Below the pieces are notes generated by a model. That model was not told the DNA's origin. It worked only from the letters and a program-made list of their open reading frames with translations, and searched no databases. A DNA stretch of 8,795 bases. Origin: Magnetovibrio sp. (GTDB lineage: Bacteria; Pseudomonadota; Alphaproteobacteria; Rhodospirillales; Magnetovibrionaceae). A program made the translations under genes and the position numbers. The DNA is taken from contig JAESSV010000015.1 of assembly GCA_016763895.1 (NCBI GenBank), positions 1-8,795 of the forward strand. The letters run 5' to 3'. Position 1 is the stretch's first letter. Each line of letters begins with the position of its first letter. Positions 1-6,387 of this stretch are shown piece after piece.

Positions 1-2
1 GT

Positions 3-644
3 GTGTCGCGTGCGGCCACCGAAGCGGCCATTCGGGGGTTGCCTTCGGAGGTATCATTTTCTTTGAATGTTTATGCCCGTGGTTTGGATTTTTGGATGAA
101 AAAAATGCGGTCCTCTGGGCATGAGGTTCTTTTGGAAATGCCTTCAGAACCGGCTAACTTCCCCTTTGATGATCCAGGACCCGCGGCGCTGAGGGCGCTT
201 GCCCCGCTGCAAGAAAACATTCAAAAACTTGAATTTATCTTGAGCCGGACGTCTGGTTATTTCGGCGTTATCTCGATTTACGGCGGAAAGTTTTTGAAAG
301 TTGAAGATCAGGTCCGTGGTGTGCTCGAACAATTAAACCGCAGGGGCTTGATGTATGTTGACGGGGGTGCGGTGGGTTCACAAGGCACGCGCGTGGCCTA
401 TAAACAAAAAATGCCTTGGGCATCCGTTGAGTTGAATCTGGATGAGGTCCTTGGCAAGGCGGCGTTGTTACGTCAGCTTAAAGAATTAGAAGCCCTGGCC
501 GAGAAACGGTCCATGACGATGGCGCGGATCACGGCGACACCGTTGTCTTTGAAACTCTTGAGCAACTGGATTCAAGAGTTGCCCTCAAAAAGAATGCGTC
601 TGGTGCCCGTTTCGGCGCTAGCCAACAAACAACTCATCAGGTAA
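3..644 (+). CDS. Divergent polysaccharide deacetylase family protein, 5' end missing
   Basis: This is the C-terminal part of a protein resembling the divergent polysaccharide deacetylase family (Pfam Polysacc_deac_2, YibQ-like), thought to be an envelope protein with a carbohydrate-esterase fold; substrate unknown. Visible blocks are SRAATEAAIRGLP (residues 2-14), the hallmark GHEVLLEMPSEP at 39-50, a DPGP turn at 57-60, SGYFGV at 84-89 and a closing RLVPVSAL near 199-206. In the family the first block directly follows an IDDLG segment holding a metal-ligand aspartate, so the GTG at position 3 is probably an internal valine and the true start lies upstream, along with the signal or membrane segment. 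The next gene, rppH, begins 9 bases after the stop; this neighbour pair is familiar from alphaproteobacteria. The family call is fairly sure; the enzymatic activity is not. Confidence 0.8.
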   Translation: MSRAATEAAIRGLPSEVSFSLNVYARGLDFWMKKMRSSGHEVLLEMPSEPANFPFDDPGPAALRALAPLQENIQKLEFILSRTSGYFGVISIYGGKFLKVEDQVRGVLEQLNRRGLMYVDGGAVGSQGTRVAYKQKMPWASVELNLDEVLGKAALLRQLKELEALAEKRSMTMARITATPLSLKLLSNWIQELPSKRMRLVPVSALANKQLIR

Positions 645-653
645 AACGAATTC

Positions 654-1148
654 ATGAATGATGGACAATTAAAGACCAAGGAACTTCCTTATCGTCTTGG
701 CGTGGGCGCGGTGGTGCTGAACGCGGACAATCAAGTGCTTGTGGCCAAGCGCATTGATACCCCGGGTGATGCGTGGCAAATGCCCCAAGGCGGCTTGGAT
801 CAAGGGGAAGACCCTCGCAAAGCCGTGTTTCGAGAACTTAAAGAAGAAATCGGAACCAATAATTTGGACATCATAGAAGAAAGCCCGGGTTGGCTGACCT
901 ATGAATTGCCCAAAGAAATCCAAGCCAAGGTTTGGAAAGGCCGCTATCGAGGGCAAAAACAAAAATGGTTTGCTCTTCGCTATTTGGGCGAAGATTCTGA
1001 CATCGACCTGACCGCGGACAAACACCCCGAATTTTCCACCTGGAAATGGGCGGACTTTGCATCTATTCCCGATATGATCGTTCCTTTCAAGCGGGACTTG
1101 TACCAAGACATCGTTGAAATATTTCAACATTTAATACATAAGGAATAA
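654..1148 (+). CDS. rppH: RNA pyrophosphohydrolase RppH (Nudix hydrolase)
   Basis: RppH removes pyrophosphate from the 5' triphosphate end of RNA, which opens transcripts to RNase E decay; it acts in the cytoplasm. The 164-residue protein matches the usual family length. It opens with LPYRLGVGAVVLN (residues 11-23). A full Nudix box follows: G46, five residues, E52, seven residues, then REL-x-EE-x-G at 60-67, with E61, E64 and E65 as expected metal ligands. Further family signatures are WQMPQGG at 41-47 and GQKQKWFALRY near 99-109. The last Nudix-box position is Thr68 where a hydrophobic residue is usual, probably harmless. The ATG at 654 has only a weak AGGT upstream, suggesting coupling to the preceding gene. 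The stop TAA shares its final A with the ATG of the antiporter gene, so the two are probably co-translated. Confidence 0.93.
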   Translation: MNDGQLKTKELPYRLGVGAVVLNADNQVLVAKRIDTPGDAWQMPQGGLDQGEDPRKAVFRELKEEIGTNNLDIIEESPGWLTYELPKEIQAKVWKGRYRGQKQKWFALRYLGEDSDIDLTADKHPEFSTWKWADFASIPDMIVPFKRDLYQDIVEIFQHLIHKE

Positions 1149-2131
1149 TGCCGATGGTTTATTTGCAAATTCTTGGCGGCTTTATTTTATTGCTGGGTGG
1201 GGCTGAATTTTTGGTTCGGGGCGCGGTCCAAATCGCCGCCAAAGCAGGCTTGTCGGCGATGTTGATCGGCATGACCGTTGTGGCTTTTGGCACCTCGGCC
1301 CCTGAATTTGTGGTGAGCTTGAACGCGTCTTTGGACGGCTCAACCGGGATTGCTTTGGGCAATATCATTGGTTCGAATATTGCAAATATCTTTTTGATCT
1401 TGGGCGTTACGGCGTTGTTCGCGCCCATTGTGGTTAATGTTCGTGCGGTCATCCGGGATGCTTTGATGGTGATGGCAAGTTCCATTTTGTTCGCCTGGTT
1501 GGCGTTGACCGGGACCATCACATCGCTTGCCGGGGGCATCATGTTTTTGTTGTTGGTGGCGTATTTTCTGTATTCTTACCTGCGCGAACGTCGATCTCAT
1601 CGTGCCAGTGCTGACCTTCATGAACGCGAAGCCGATGAAGTCCAAGACCTTAAAATGAGCACATCCATGGCTTGGCTGTGCTTGATTGGTGGTTTGGTGG
1701 CCGTGGCGTATGGTGCAGAATTGTTGGTGACGGGGGGGACTGTGGTGGCGCGTGGCTTTGGCGTGTCCGAAGAAGTCATTGGCCTGACGCTGATTGCCTT
1801 TGGCACCTCGTTGCCTGAATTGGCGGCTTCTGTTATGGCCGCGTTGCGGGGCCACACGGATGTGGCCATTGGCACTGTCATTGGTTCAAACTTGTTTAAC
1901 ATCATGTGTGTTGGCGGCGGCGTTGCCGTGATTGTGCCTTTGTCGGTTCCCGAACAGCTTCAAAACTATGATTTGTGGGTGATGATGGCGGCCACGGTGT
2001 TGTTGTTGGCTTACCTGTCCATTGGCCGGCGGATCGGTCGTGTTGATGGTTTTATCTTTACGGCTGTTTATGGGGCTTATATCGCCAGCCAAGCCATTGG
2101 CGTGGACAAGGTTATGGGCATGGTTGGCTAA
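1148..2131 (+). CDS. Calcium/sodium antiporter, CaCA family (YrbG-like)
   Basis: This is an inner-membrane cation/Ca2+ exchanger of the CaCA superfamily, in the bacterial YrbG/NCX_Mj-like branch. The 327 residues form two inverted halves, each with an alpha repeat. Repeat 1 has GTSAPEF (48-54) and GNIIGSNIAN (71-80). Repeat 2 has GTSLPEL (219-225) and GTVIGSNLFN (242-251). Glu53 and Glu224 are the expected ion-coordinating acids. About ten hydrophobic segments are visible, and a charged loop (about 145-172, RERRSHRASADLHER and an acidic stretch) separates the halves. The ATG at 1148 overlaps the rppH stop by one base. The AGGA at 1141-1144 lies only 3 bases from this ATG but 9 from the in-frame ATG at 1154, so translation may really begin at residue 3. 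Ion specificity cannot be read from sequence. Confidence 0.92.
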   Translation: MPMVYLQILGGFILLLGGAEFLVRGAVQIAAKAGLSAMLIGMTVVAFGTSAPEFVVSLNASLDGSTGIALGNIIGSNIANIFLILGVTALFAPIVVNVRAVIRDALMVMASSILFAWLALTGTITSLAGGIMFLLLVAYFLYSYLRERRSHRASADLHEREADEVQDLKMSTSMAWLCLIGGLVAVAYGAELLVTGGTVVARGFGVSEEVIGLTLIAFGTSLPELAASVMAALRGHTDVAIGTVIGSNLFNIMCVGGGVAVIVPLSVPEQLQNYDLWVMMAATVLLLAYLSIGRRIGRVDGFIFTAVYGAYIASQAIGVDKVMGMVG

Positions 2132-2183
2132 AGCCTATTCTTAAGGCCTTGCGTTAGGGTTTGGTTTCGACCATGATTTTAGT

Positions 2184-2954
2184 ATGACTGAATATGAATT
2201 TTCCAATGTCCTGATCACCGGGGCTGCGAATCGTATCGGGCGCACGATTGCGATCGATCTTGCGGAACACGGTTTTGGCGTTGCGGTCCATTATTATGGG
2301 TCTCAAGAGGCCGCAGAAAGCCTTGTCGCATCCATTCGAAAATCGGGTGGTCGTGCGACTTTGGTCAAAGCTGATCTGGCCAACGAAGACGAAGTCGCCC
2401 ATATTATACCCACGGTTAACAAGGCGTTAGGGCCATTGACGGTGTTGGTCAACAATGCGTCTCAATTCGAACATGACACGGTGCAAAGCGCGTCTAAAGA
2501 AAGCTGGGACAAGCATATGGACGTCAATTTGCGTGCGCCGTTTGTGTTGGCTCAATTGTTTGCCCAACAGCTTCCCCAAGGCCTTGAAGGCAACATCATC
2601 AATATTTTAGATCAGCGGGTGTGGAATTTAACGCCGTACTTTATGACCTATACCCTGTCCAAGACGGCGCTTTGGACGCTGACCCAAACTTTGGCGATGG
2701 CTTTGGCGCCCAATATTCGCGTGAACGGCATCGGTCCGGGGCCAACACTTAAAAATGAACGCCAGTCCGAAGACGATTTTGTTCGCCAATGGACAGAAAT
2801 ACCGCTAAGACGACGTGTCATGCCGCAAGAAATTACGGATGCGGTGCGTTATATCTTGCATGCGCCATCCATGACCGGGCAGATGATTGCCTTGGATGGC
2901 GGACAGCACTTGGGCTGGGCTCAGGCGCCAAATACGACGCCACCCAGCGAATAA
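2184..2954 (+). CDS. SDR-family reductase, pteridine reductase (PTR1/FolM)-like
   Basis: A 256-residue NAD(P)H-dependent short-chain dehydrogenase/reductase. The nucleotide-binding motif is TGAANRIGR at 12-20, with Arg18 where pteridine reductases keep an arginine. The NNA motif is in VNNASQF (89-95). The active site reads D143, then Y156-x3-K160. Ordinary SDRs have a serine near position 143; an Asp 13 residues before the Tyr is the arrangement of Leishmania PTR1 (D181, Y194, K198), and E. coli FolM also has Asp there. Ser93 and Phe95 align with PTR1 Ser111 and Phe113, the latter stacking on pterin. NGIGPGP (181-187) and the end LDGGQHLGW (237-245) also fit. folB starts 23 bases downstream, supporting a pterin/folate role, for example reduction of dihydromonapterin or dihydrofolate. 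The ATG at 2184 has no clear Shine-Dalgarno. SDR membership is certain; the pterin substrate is inferred. Confidence 0.87.
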   Translation: MTEYEFSNVLITGAANRIGRTIAIDLAEHGFGVAVHYYGSQEAAESLVASIRKSGGRATLVKADLANEDEVAHIIPTVNKALGPLTVLVNNASQFEHDTVQSASKESWDKHMDVNLRAPFVLAQLFAQQLPQGLEGNIINILDQRVWNLTPYFMTYTLSKTALWTLTQTLAMALAPNIRVNGIGPGPTLKNERQSEDDFVRQWTEIPLRRRVMPQEITDAVRYILHAPSMTGQMIALDGGQHLGWAQAPNTTPPSE

Positions 2955-2977
2955 AGACGTATTGAATAGGGCCAACC

Positions 2978-3412
2978 ATGAGCAAGCCTAACAGCCGCCA
3001 AAATCTTTCTCTGCTTACGCCGCCGTCCATTGCGGATGCGCGACTCGGCATTCGCCATGTCTTTGTCCGCGACTTGGACCTCGATTGTTTGATTGGTGTC
3101 TATGACCATGAAAAAGCCCGTCCTCAGCGGGTGCGCTTGAATTTGAACCTCGCCGTATTCGAAGGGGACGTGACAGCCGTTGCTGACGATATTGACAATG
3201 TGGTTTGTTATGAAGAAATCACCACCGCCGTGCGCAAAGTTTGTACCCAAGGGCACATAAATTTGGTGGAAACCCTGGCCGAAGAAATAGCCTTGGTCTG
3301 TCTTTTGAATGTACAAGTCAGATCCGCCCGAGTCCGAGTTGAAAAACTAGAGGTGTTTGAAGACGCTTTTAGCGTCGGTGTAGAAATCGAACGCTTTAAC
3401 CCCGAGCTTTAA
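2978..3412 (+). CDS. folB: Dihydroneopterin aldolase FolB
   Basis: FolB cleaves 7,8-dihydroneopterin to 6-hydroxymethyl-7,8-dihydropterin and glycolaldehyde in folate synthesis; many members also epimerise at C2', giving monapterin. The 144-residue protein has a non-conserved N-terminal extension of about 24 residues, then the aldolase fold. Expected functional residues are present: Glu45 in IGVYDHEK (39-46), Tyr78 in NVVCYEEI (74-81), Glu98 in LVETLAEE (96-103) and Lys123 in VRVEKLEV (119-126). The usual Lys-Pro pair is Lys-Leu here, a variant I recall from alphaproteobacteria. The protein ends with SVGVEIERF. The ATG has TAGGG at 2967-2971, at a usable distance. The PTR1-like reductase gene lies immediately upstream and the two are likely co-transcribed. 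A FolX-type epimerase is the alternative, but the complete active site favours FolB. Confidence 0.92.
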   Translation: MSKPNSRQNLSLLTPPSIADARLGIRHVFVRDLDLDCLIGVYDHEKARPQRVRLNLNLAVFEGDVTAVADDIDNVVCYEEITTAVRKVCTQGHINLVETLAEEIALVCLLNVQVRSARVRVEKLEVFEDAFSVGVEIERFNPEL

Positions 3413-3478
3413 ATTCATGTTTATTTAACGTTTGGTCAGAGTTTTTGTACACGCCAAGGTGATAATTTAGCCGCGCAG

Positions 3479-3487
3479 TTTTGCACA
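3479..3487 (+). promoter_or_regulatory. Possible DnaA box (TTTTGCACA)
   Basis: TTTTGCACA matches the relaxed DnaA consensus TTWTNCACA at every position. One such degenerate match alone is weak evidence. It gains some weight from lying in the same non-coding gap as a perfect box pair about 190 bases downstream, on the other side of the A+T-rich segment. Confidence 0.4.
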
Positions 3488-3675
3488 GTGATTTATGAAC
3501 CAATTGTGACAACCGTGAGATCTCGATTGGCCGTAGAAAAATTTTAATAACGCAAATATCATTTATTTTTCTCTTTGTTTTCAATGGGTTAATTTTATGC
3601 CTAAATTTTGAGCAGGAACGAGGACTCTAAGCAGGCATTGGGGGCAAGAGAAAAGGCAACACTTTGCCCACATAC

Positions 3676-3698
3676 TTATCCACAGCATTCGTGGATAA
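3676..3698. promoter_or_regulatory. Facing pair of DnaA boxes
   Basis: TTATCCACA at 3676-3684 is the perfect high-affinity DnaA box. On the opposite strand 3690-3698 reads TTATCCACG, one mismatch from it. The two share a perfect 8-base inverted repeat, TTATCCAC and GTGGATAA, separated by 7 bases. Any one 9-mer is expected well under once in a window this size (about 0.07 times over both strands), and here it falls in the only large non-coding gap next to a near-perfect partner. The site lies about 90 bases before the uvrC start, so it could serve replication initiation, DnaA titration or DnaA control of uvrC. The same bases could also form a hairpin or bind a dimeric repressor. Confidence 0.6.
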
Positions 3699-3787
3699 AA
3701 TCTTGTCCGTTGAGTGAAGTTTTGTCTTTAACCAGTTGAAAGTACGACAAAGCTTTACGTTTGCCGTCAAATGAGCCAAATTTATTT

Positions 3788-5725
3788 ATGACTGATAAAG
3801 AAAACCCACCAAAATCATCGGATAAGCCCGTTCAAGACGTTGGCCCGGAAATTGGTGTTGCGGTGATTGAACGCTATTTGAAAACGCTCCCTGCCAAGCC
3901 CGGCGTGTATCGCATGATCGGGGCCGATGGGCGTGTCTTATATGTGGGCAAGGCTAAGGCCCTGAAAAAGCGGGTGGCAAGCTATATTAAGATCGATCGG
4001 ATGAGTGTCAGAATTCTCCGTATGGTGTCGCAAACGGCTTCGATGGAATTTGTGATAACCCATACCGAGGTTGAAGCCTTGTTGTTGGAAGCCAACCTCA
4101 TCAAAAAGCTTTCGCCGCGTTATAATATATTGTTGCGGGACGATAAAATGTTTCCCGACATATTATTGACGTCCGATCATGATTTCCCCCGTGTGGTGAA
4201 GCATCGCGGTGCGCACAAATCTGGGGGCGAATATTTTGGCCCCTTTGCCAGCGTGTGGGCGGTGAACGAGACTTTGGCCATTTTACAAAGGGCCTTTTTG
4301 CTGAGAACCTGCACCGACAGCGTTTTTGCCAATCGCACGCGCCCCTGTTTGTTGTATCAAATCAAGCGTTGCTCAGGCCCGTGTGTCAGCGGCAAAGTCA
4401 ATCAGGCGGGCTATAATGCCTTGGTGGACGAGGCGCGGCAGTTCTTGTCTGGGAAAAGCCAAGATATCCAAAAGCGTCTGGCCGCCAAGATGCAACAGGT
4501 CAGCGACGACTTAGACTATGAAAAAGCCGCCGAATATCGTGATCGCATCCGCGCCCTGACCCGCATTCAACAACACCAAGACATCAACCCGGGAAATATC
4601 CAAGACGCCGATGTGGTGGCTTTGGTGCAAAAGGGCGGTCAAAATTGTGTGCAGGTTTTTTTCTTTCGCGGCGGACGAAACTACGGCAATCGGGCATTTT
4701 TCCCCATTCAGGCTAAGAATGAAGACGAGGCTCAGGTCCTCGACGCTTTTCTTGGCCAATTTTATGCCCGGCATAAACCCCCGGGCGAGGTGCTGCTGAG
4801 CCATTCCATCGAACACATAGACTTGTTGGCCCAAGCCTTAACCATTCGCGCCGAAGGCAAAGTAAAGGTAACGGTGCCGGTTCGCGGGGGGCGTCATAAT
4901 CTGGTTGCCCATGCCTTGGAAAATGCCGGGGAAGCCCTTGCGCGCAGACGTGCCGAACGCAGCAGCCAAGAAACATTGCTGGAAGCCTTGGCCAAATTGT
5001 TGGGGATGGATCATCCCCCGCAACGCATCGAAGTTTACGACAACTCTCATGTGTCGGGCACCAATGCGGTGGGTGCGATGATTGTCGCCGGGCCCGAAGG
5101 CATGATGAAAAAAGAGTACCGCAAATTCAACATCAAAGGCGCCAGCAACGCCGGCGGCGGCAAAGACGGGTACAGCCCCGGTGACGATTACGCCATGATG
5201 CGCGAAGTGTTGTCGCGGCGCTTTAAAAGTGCGCTTAAAACCCAACACGAAAACAACGGCGAACGCGATGGCAGTTGGCCCGATTTGTTGTTGATTGATG
5301 GCGGTCGCGGGCAATTGGGCGTGGTGATGAGCGTCTTGAACGACTTGGGCATCCAAGACATTATCGTGGCCGGGGTTGCCAAGGGGCCTGACCGCAACGC
5401 CGGACGAGAACGCATTTTTTTGCCGGGTCGAGACGCCATTGCCCTCGAAGAACGCAACCCGATTTTATATTTCGTTCAAAACTTGCGGGATGAAGCCCAC
5501 CGCTTTGCCATTGGAACCCACCGCGCCAGACGATCCAAAGCTCAGTTTAAATCAAGCCTGGACGACATTCCATCCATCGGCGCGAAACGTAAAAAAGCCT
5601 TGTTACTCCACTTTGGGTCCGCCAAAGCGGTAGAAGAAGCCGGGCTAACGGATTTAGAAGCCGCCGAAGGGGTCTCAAAAGCCACGGCTCAGGTCATTTA
5701 CGACTGGTTTCGCTCAAATGATTAA
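3788..5725 (+). CDS. uvrC: UvrABC system protein C (excinuclease subunit UvrC)
   Basis: UvrC makes the 3' and 5' incisions beside a DNA lesion after UvrB loads it in nucleotide excision repair. From the ATG at 3788 (645 residues): the GIY-YIG nuclease has GVY at 39-41, YVG at 52-54, Arg62 and Glu101 (3' incision). Four cysteines follow at 175, 187, 195 and 199, with the same 12/8/4 spacing as the iron-sulfur ligands of E. coli UvrC. The UVR helix that binds UvrB spans about 229-262 (LDYEKAAEYRDRI). The RNase H-like nuclease for 5' incision has Asp418 in VYDNSH, Asp504 in LLIDGGRGQ and His571 in DEAHRFA. Tandem helix-hairpin-helix motifs close the protein (about 591-645). An in-frame TTG at 3761 would add 9 unconserved residues; neither start has a clear Shine-Dalgarno, and ATG is preferred. 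The gene has its own long upstream region. Confidence 0.96.
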   Translation: MTDKENPPKSSDKPVQDVGPEIGVAVIERYLKTLPAKPGVYRMIGADGRVLYVGKAKALKKRVASYIKIDRMSVRILRMVSQTASMEFVITHTEVEALLLEANLIKKLSPRYNILLRDDKMFPDILLTSDHDFPRVVKHRGAHKSGGEYFGPFASVWAVNETLAILQRAFLLRTCTDSVFANRTRPCLLYQIKRCSGPCVSGKVNQAGYNALVDEARQFLSGKSQDIQKRLAAKMQQVSDDLDYEKAAEYRDRIRALTRIQQHQDINPGNIQDADVVALVQKGGQNCVQVFFFRGGRNYGNRAFFPIQAKNEDEAQVLDAFLGQFYARHKPPGEVLLSHSIEHIDLLAQALTIRAEGKVKVTVPVRGGRHNLVAHALENAGEALARRRAERSSQETLLEALAKLLGMDHPPQRIEVYDNSHVSGTNAVGAMIVAGPEGMMKKEYRKFNIKGASNAGGGKDGYSPGDDYAMMREVLSRRFKSALKTQHENNGERDGSWPDLLLIDGGRGQLGVVMSVLNDLGIQDIIVAGVAKGPDRNAGRERIFLPGRDAIALEERNPILYFVQNLRDEAHRFAIGTHRARRSKAQFKSSLDDIPSIGAKRKKALLLHFGSAKAVEEAGLTDLEAAEGVSKATAQVIYDWFRSND

Positions 5726-5779
5726 AAAGTAAAACCAGCCATAGAATAAGAATGAAAAAGGCCGTACATTAAGTCCATC

Positions 5780-6382
5780 ATGCTTTTTAATATACCCAAT
5801 ATCCTGACCGTATCACGCATTGTGGCAATTCCGATTGTTGTTATATTCCTCTATATCGGGGGGGAATGGGGCAATTGGCTGGCCTTTTCCGCCTATACAT
5901 ACGCTTGTATTACGGACTTTTTCGACGGCTACTTGGCGCGTGCCTGGCACCAACAGTCCGCCTTTGGGCGATTTTTAGACCCCATTGCTGACAAGTTGTT
6001 GGTGGCCGGGGTGTTGTTGATGTTGGTTGGTGCACACACCATTACGGCGTATCATGTTTTACCCGCCGCAATCATTTTGTGTCGTGAGATTTTGGTGTCG
6101 GGATTACGAGAATTTTTAGCAGAAGCCCGGGTCAGTATGCCCGTAAGCTTGTTGGCAAAATGGAAAACAACCATTCAAATGTTGGCCTTGGGATTTTTGA
6201 TTGTGGGTGTGGTGGGACCAGACTTTGGCCCATACGGCCCCATTGGCCCGGTCAGCACATTGGAAATTGGCCTTTTTGGATTGTGGGCGGCGGCGCTTAT
6301 CACCATTATCACAGGGTATGATTACCTGTGTTCCGGGCTTCGCCATATTAGCGAGGCCGATCGGGGAAACAGCGGAGGATAA
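5780..6382 (+). CDS. pgsA: CDP-diacylglycerol--glycerol-3-phosphate 3-phosphatidyltransferase PgsA
   Basis: PgsA joins CDP-diacylglycerol with glycerol-3-phosphate to give phosphatidylglycerophosphate, the committed step to phosphatidylglycerol and cardiolipin; it sits in the inner membrane. The 200-residue length is typical. The CDP-alcohol phosphotransferase signature is complete: D46, D49-G50, A53-R54, G63, D67 and D71 (DFFDGYLAR then GRFLDPIADK), which places the metal-binding aspartates. The N-terminus NIPNILTVSRI is characteristic of PgsA. About five or six hydrophobic segments are visible. uvrC ends 54 bases upstream; uvrC-pgsA is a common bacterial gene order. No good ribosome site precedes the ATG. 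The moeA ribosome site lies inside the last codons of pgsA, so the two genes are physically linked. Phosphatidylserine synthase is less likely because of the N-terminal signature and the neighbours. Confidence 0.94.
   Translation: MLFNIPNILTVSRIVAIPIVVIFLYIGGEWGNWLAFSAYTYACITDFFDGYLARAWHQQSAFGRFLDPIADKLLVAGVLLMLVGAHTITAYHVLPAAIILCREILVSGLREFLAEARVSMPVSLLAKWKTTIQMLALGFLIVGVVGPDFGPYGPIGPVSTLEIGLFGLWAAALITIITGYDYLCSGLRHISEADRGNSGG
6374..6378 (+). promoter_or_regulatory. Ribosome binding site for moeA (GGAGG)
   Basis: GGAGG lies 9 bases before the GTG at 6388 and inside the last codons of pgsA. It is the clearest Shine-Dalgarno in the window and supports GTG 6388 as the moeA start. A weaker AAGGTGA at 6416-6422 would serve an alternative ATG at 6430, which would remove 14 residues. 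Confidence 0.7.
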
Positions 6383-6387
6383 ACGGC

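Larger units (their letters stand above)
3413..3787. other. 375-base non-coding gap with origin-like elements
   Basis: No credible gene lies in this stretch: plus-strand ATG and GTG codons are followed by early stops, and the only minus-strand reading frame shows no recognisable family and runs into folB. From left to right it contains a TTWTNCACA-type match (3479-3487), small palindromes (CAATTG at 3501-3506, GAGATCTC at 3517-3524), a 73-base segment at 3537-3609 with 14 G+C bases (about 81% A+T), one GANTC site at 3623-3627, a GGGCAA/TTGCCC inverted repeat (3642-3647 and 3664-3669) and two facing DnaA boxes (3676-3698). It must also hold the uvrC promoter, but no convincing -35/-10 pair could be picked. 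No GC-rich hairpin with a T-run follows folB. Confidence 0.7.

Noticed and set aside
669..1130. Minus-strand open frame of 153 codons opposite rppH
   Set aside because: The sense strand encodes a complete Nudix protein; the antisense product has no family features.
2126..2150. Possible terminator hairpin after the antiporter gene (GGCTAAAGCC and AAGGCCTT)
   Set aside because: The stems are only about 4 bases, one has a 2-base loop, and no T-run follows.
3445..3466. TTGTAC plus GATAAT as a sigma-70 type promoter
   Set aside because: The spacing is 10 bases, far from the required 16-18.
3396..3584. Minus-strand 62-codon open frame overlapping the end of folB and the gap
   Set aside because: The protein shows no recognisable family, runs through the A+T-rich gap into the folB coding region and has no convincing ribosome site.
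3586..3606. CtrA-type site (TTAA, seven bases, TTAA) in the gap
   Set aside because: Only one TTAA half-site is present; at the right distance the second half reads CCTA.
3642..3669. GGGCAA / TTGCCC inverted repeat as a terminator or riboswitch
   Set aside because: The stem is 6 bases with a 16-base loop and no T-run or known riboswitch core; it is recorded only as part of the gap.
3761..3787. TTG at 3761 as the uvrC start
   Set aside because: It adds nine residues without family similarity and lacks a ribosome site; the ATG at 3788 is the simpler choice, though not proven.
4838..5356. Long minus-strand open frame inside uvrC (172 codons)
   Set aside because: It lies opposite a clearly conserved uvrC segment. 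His- and Ala-rich composition is typical of an antisense shadow, and no motif is seen.
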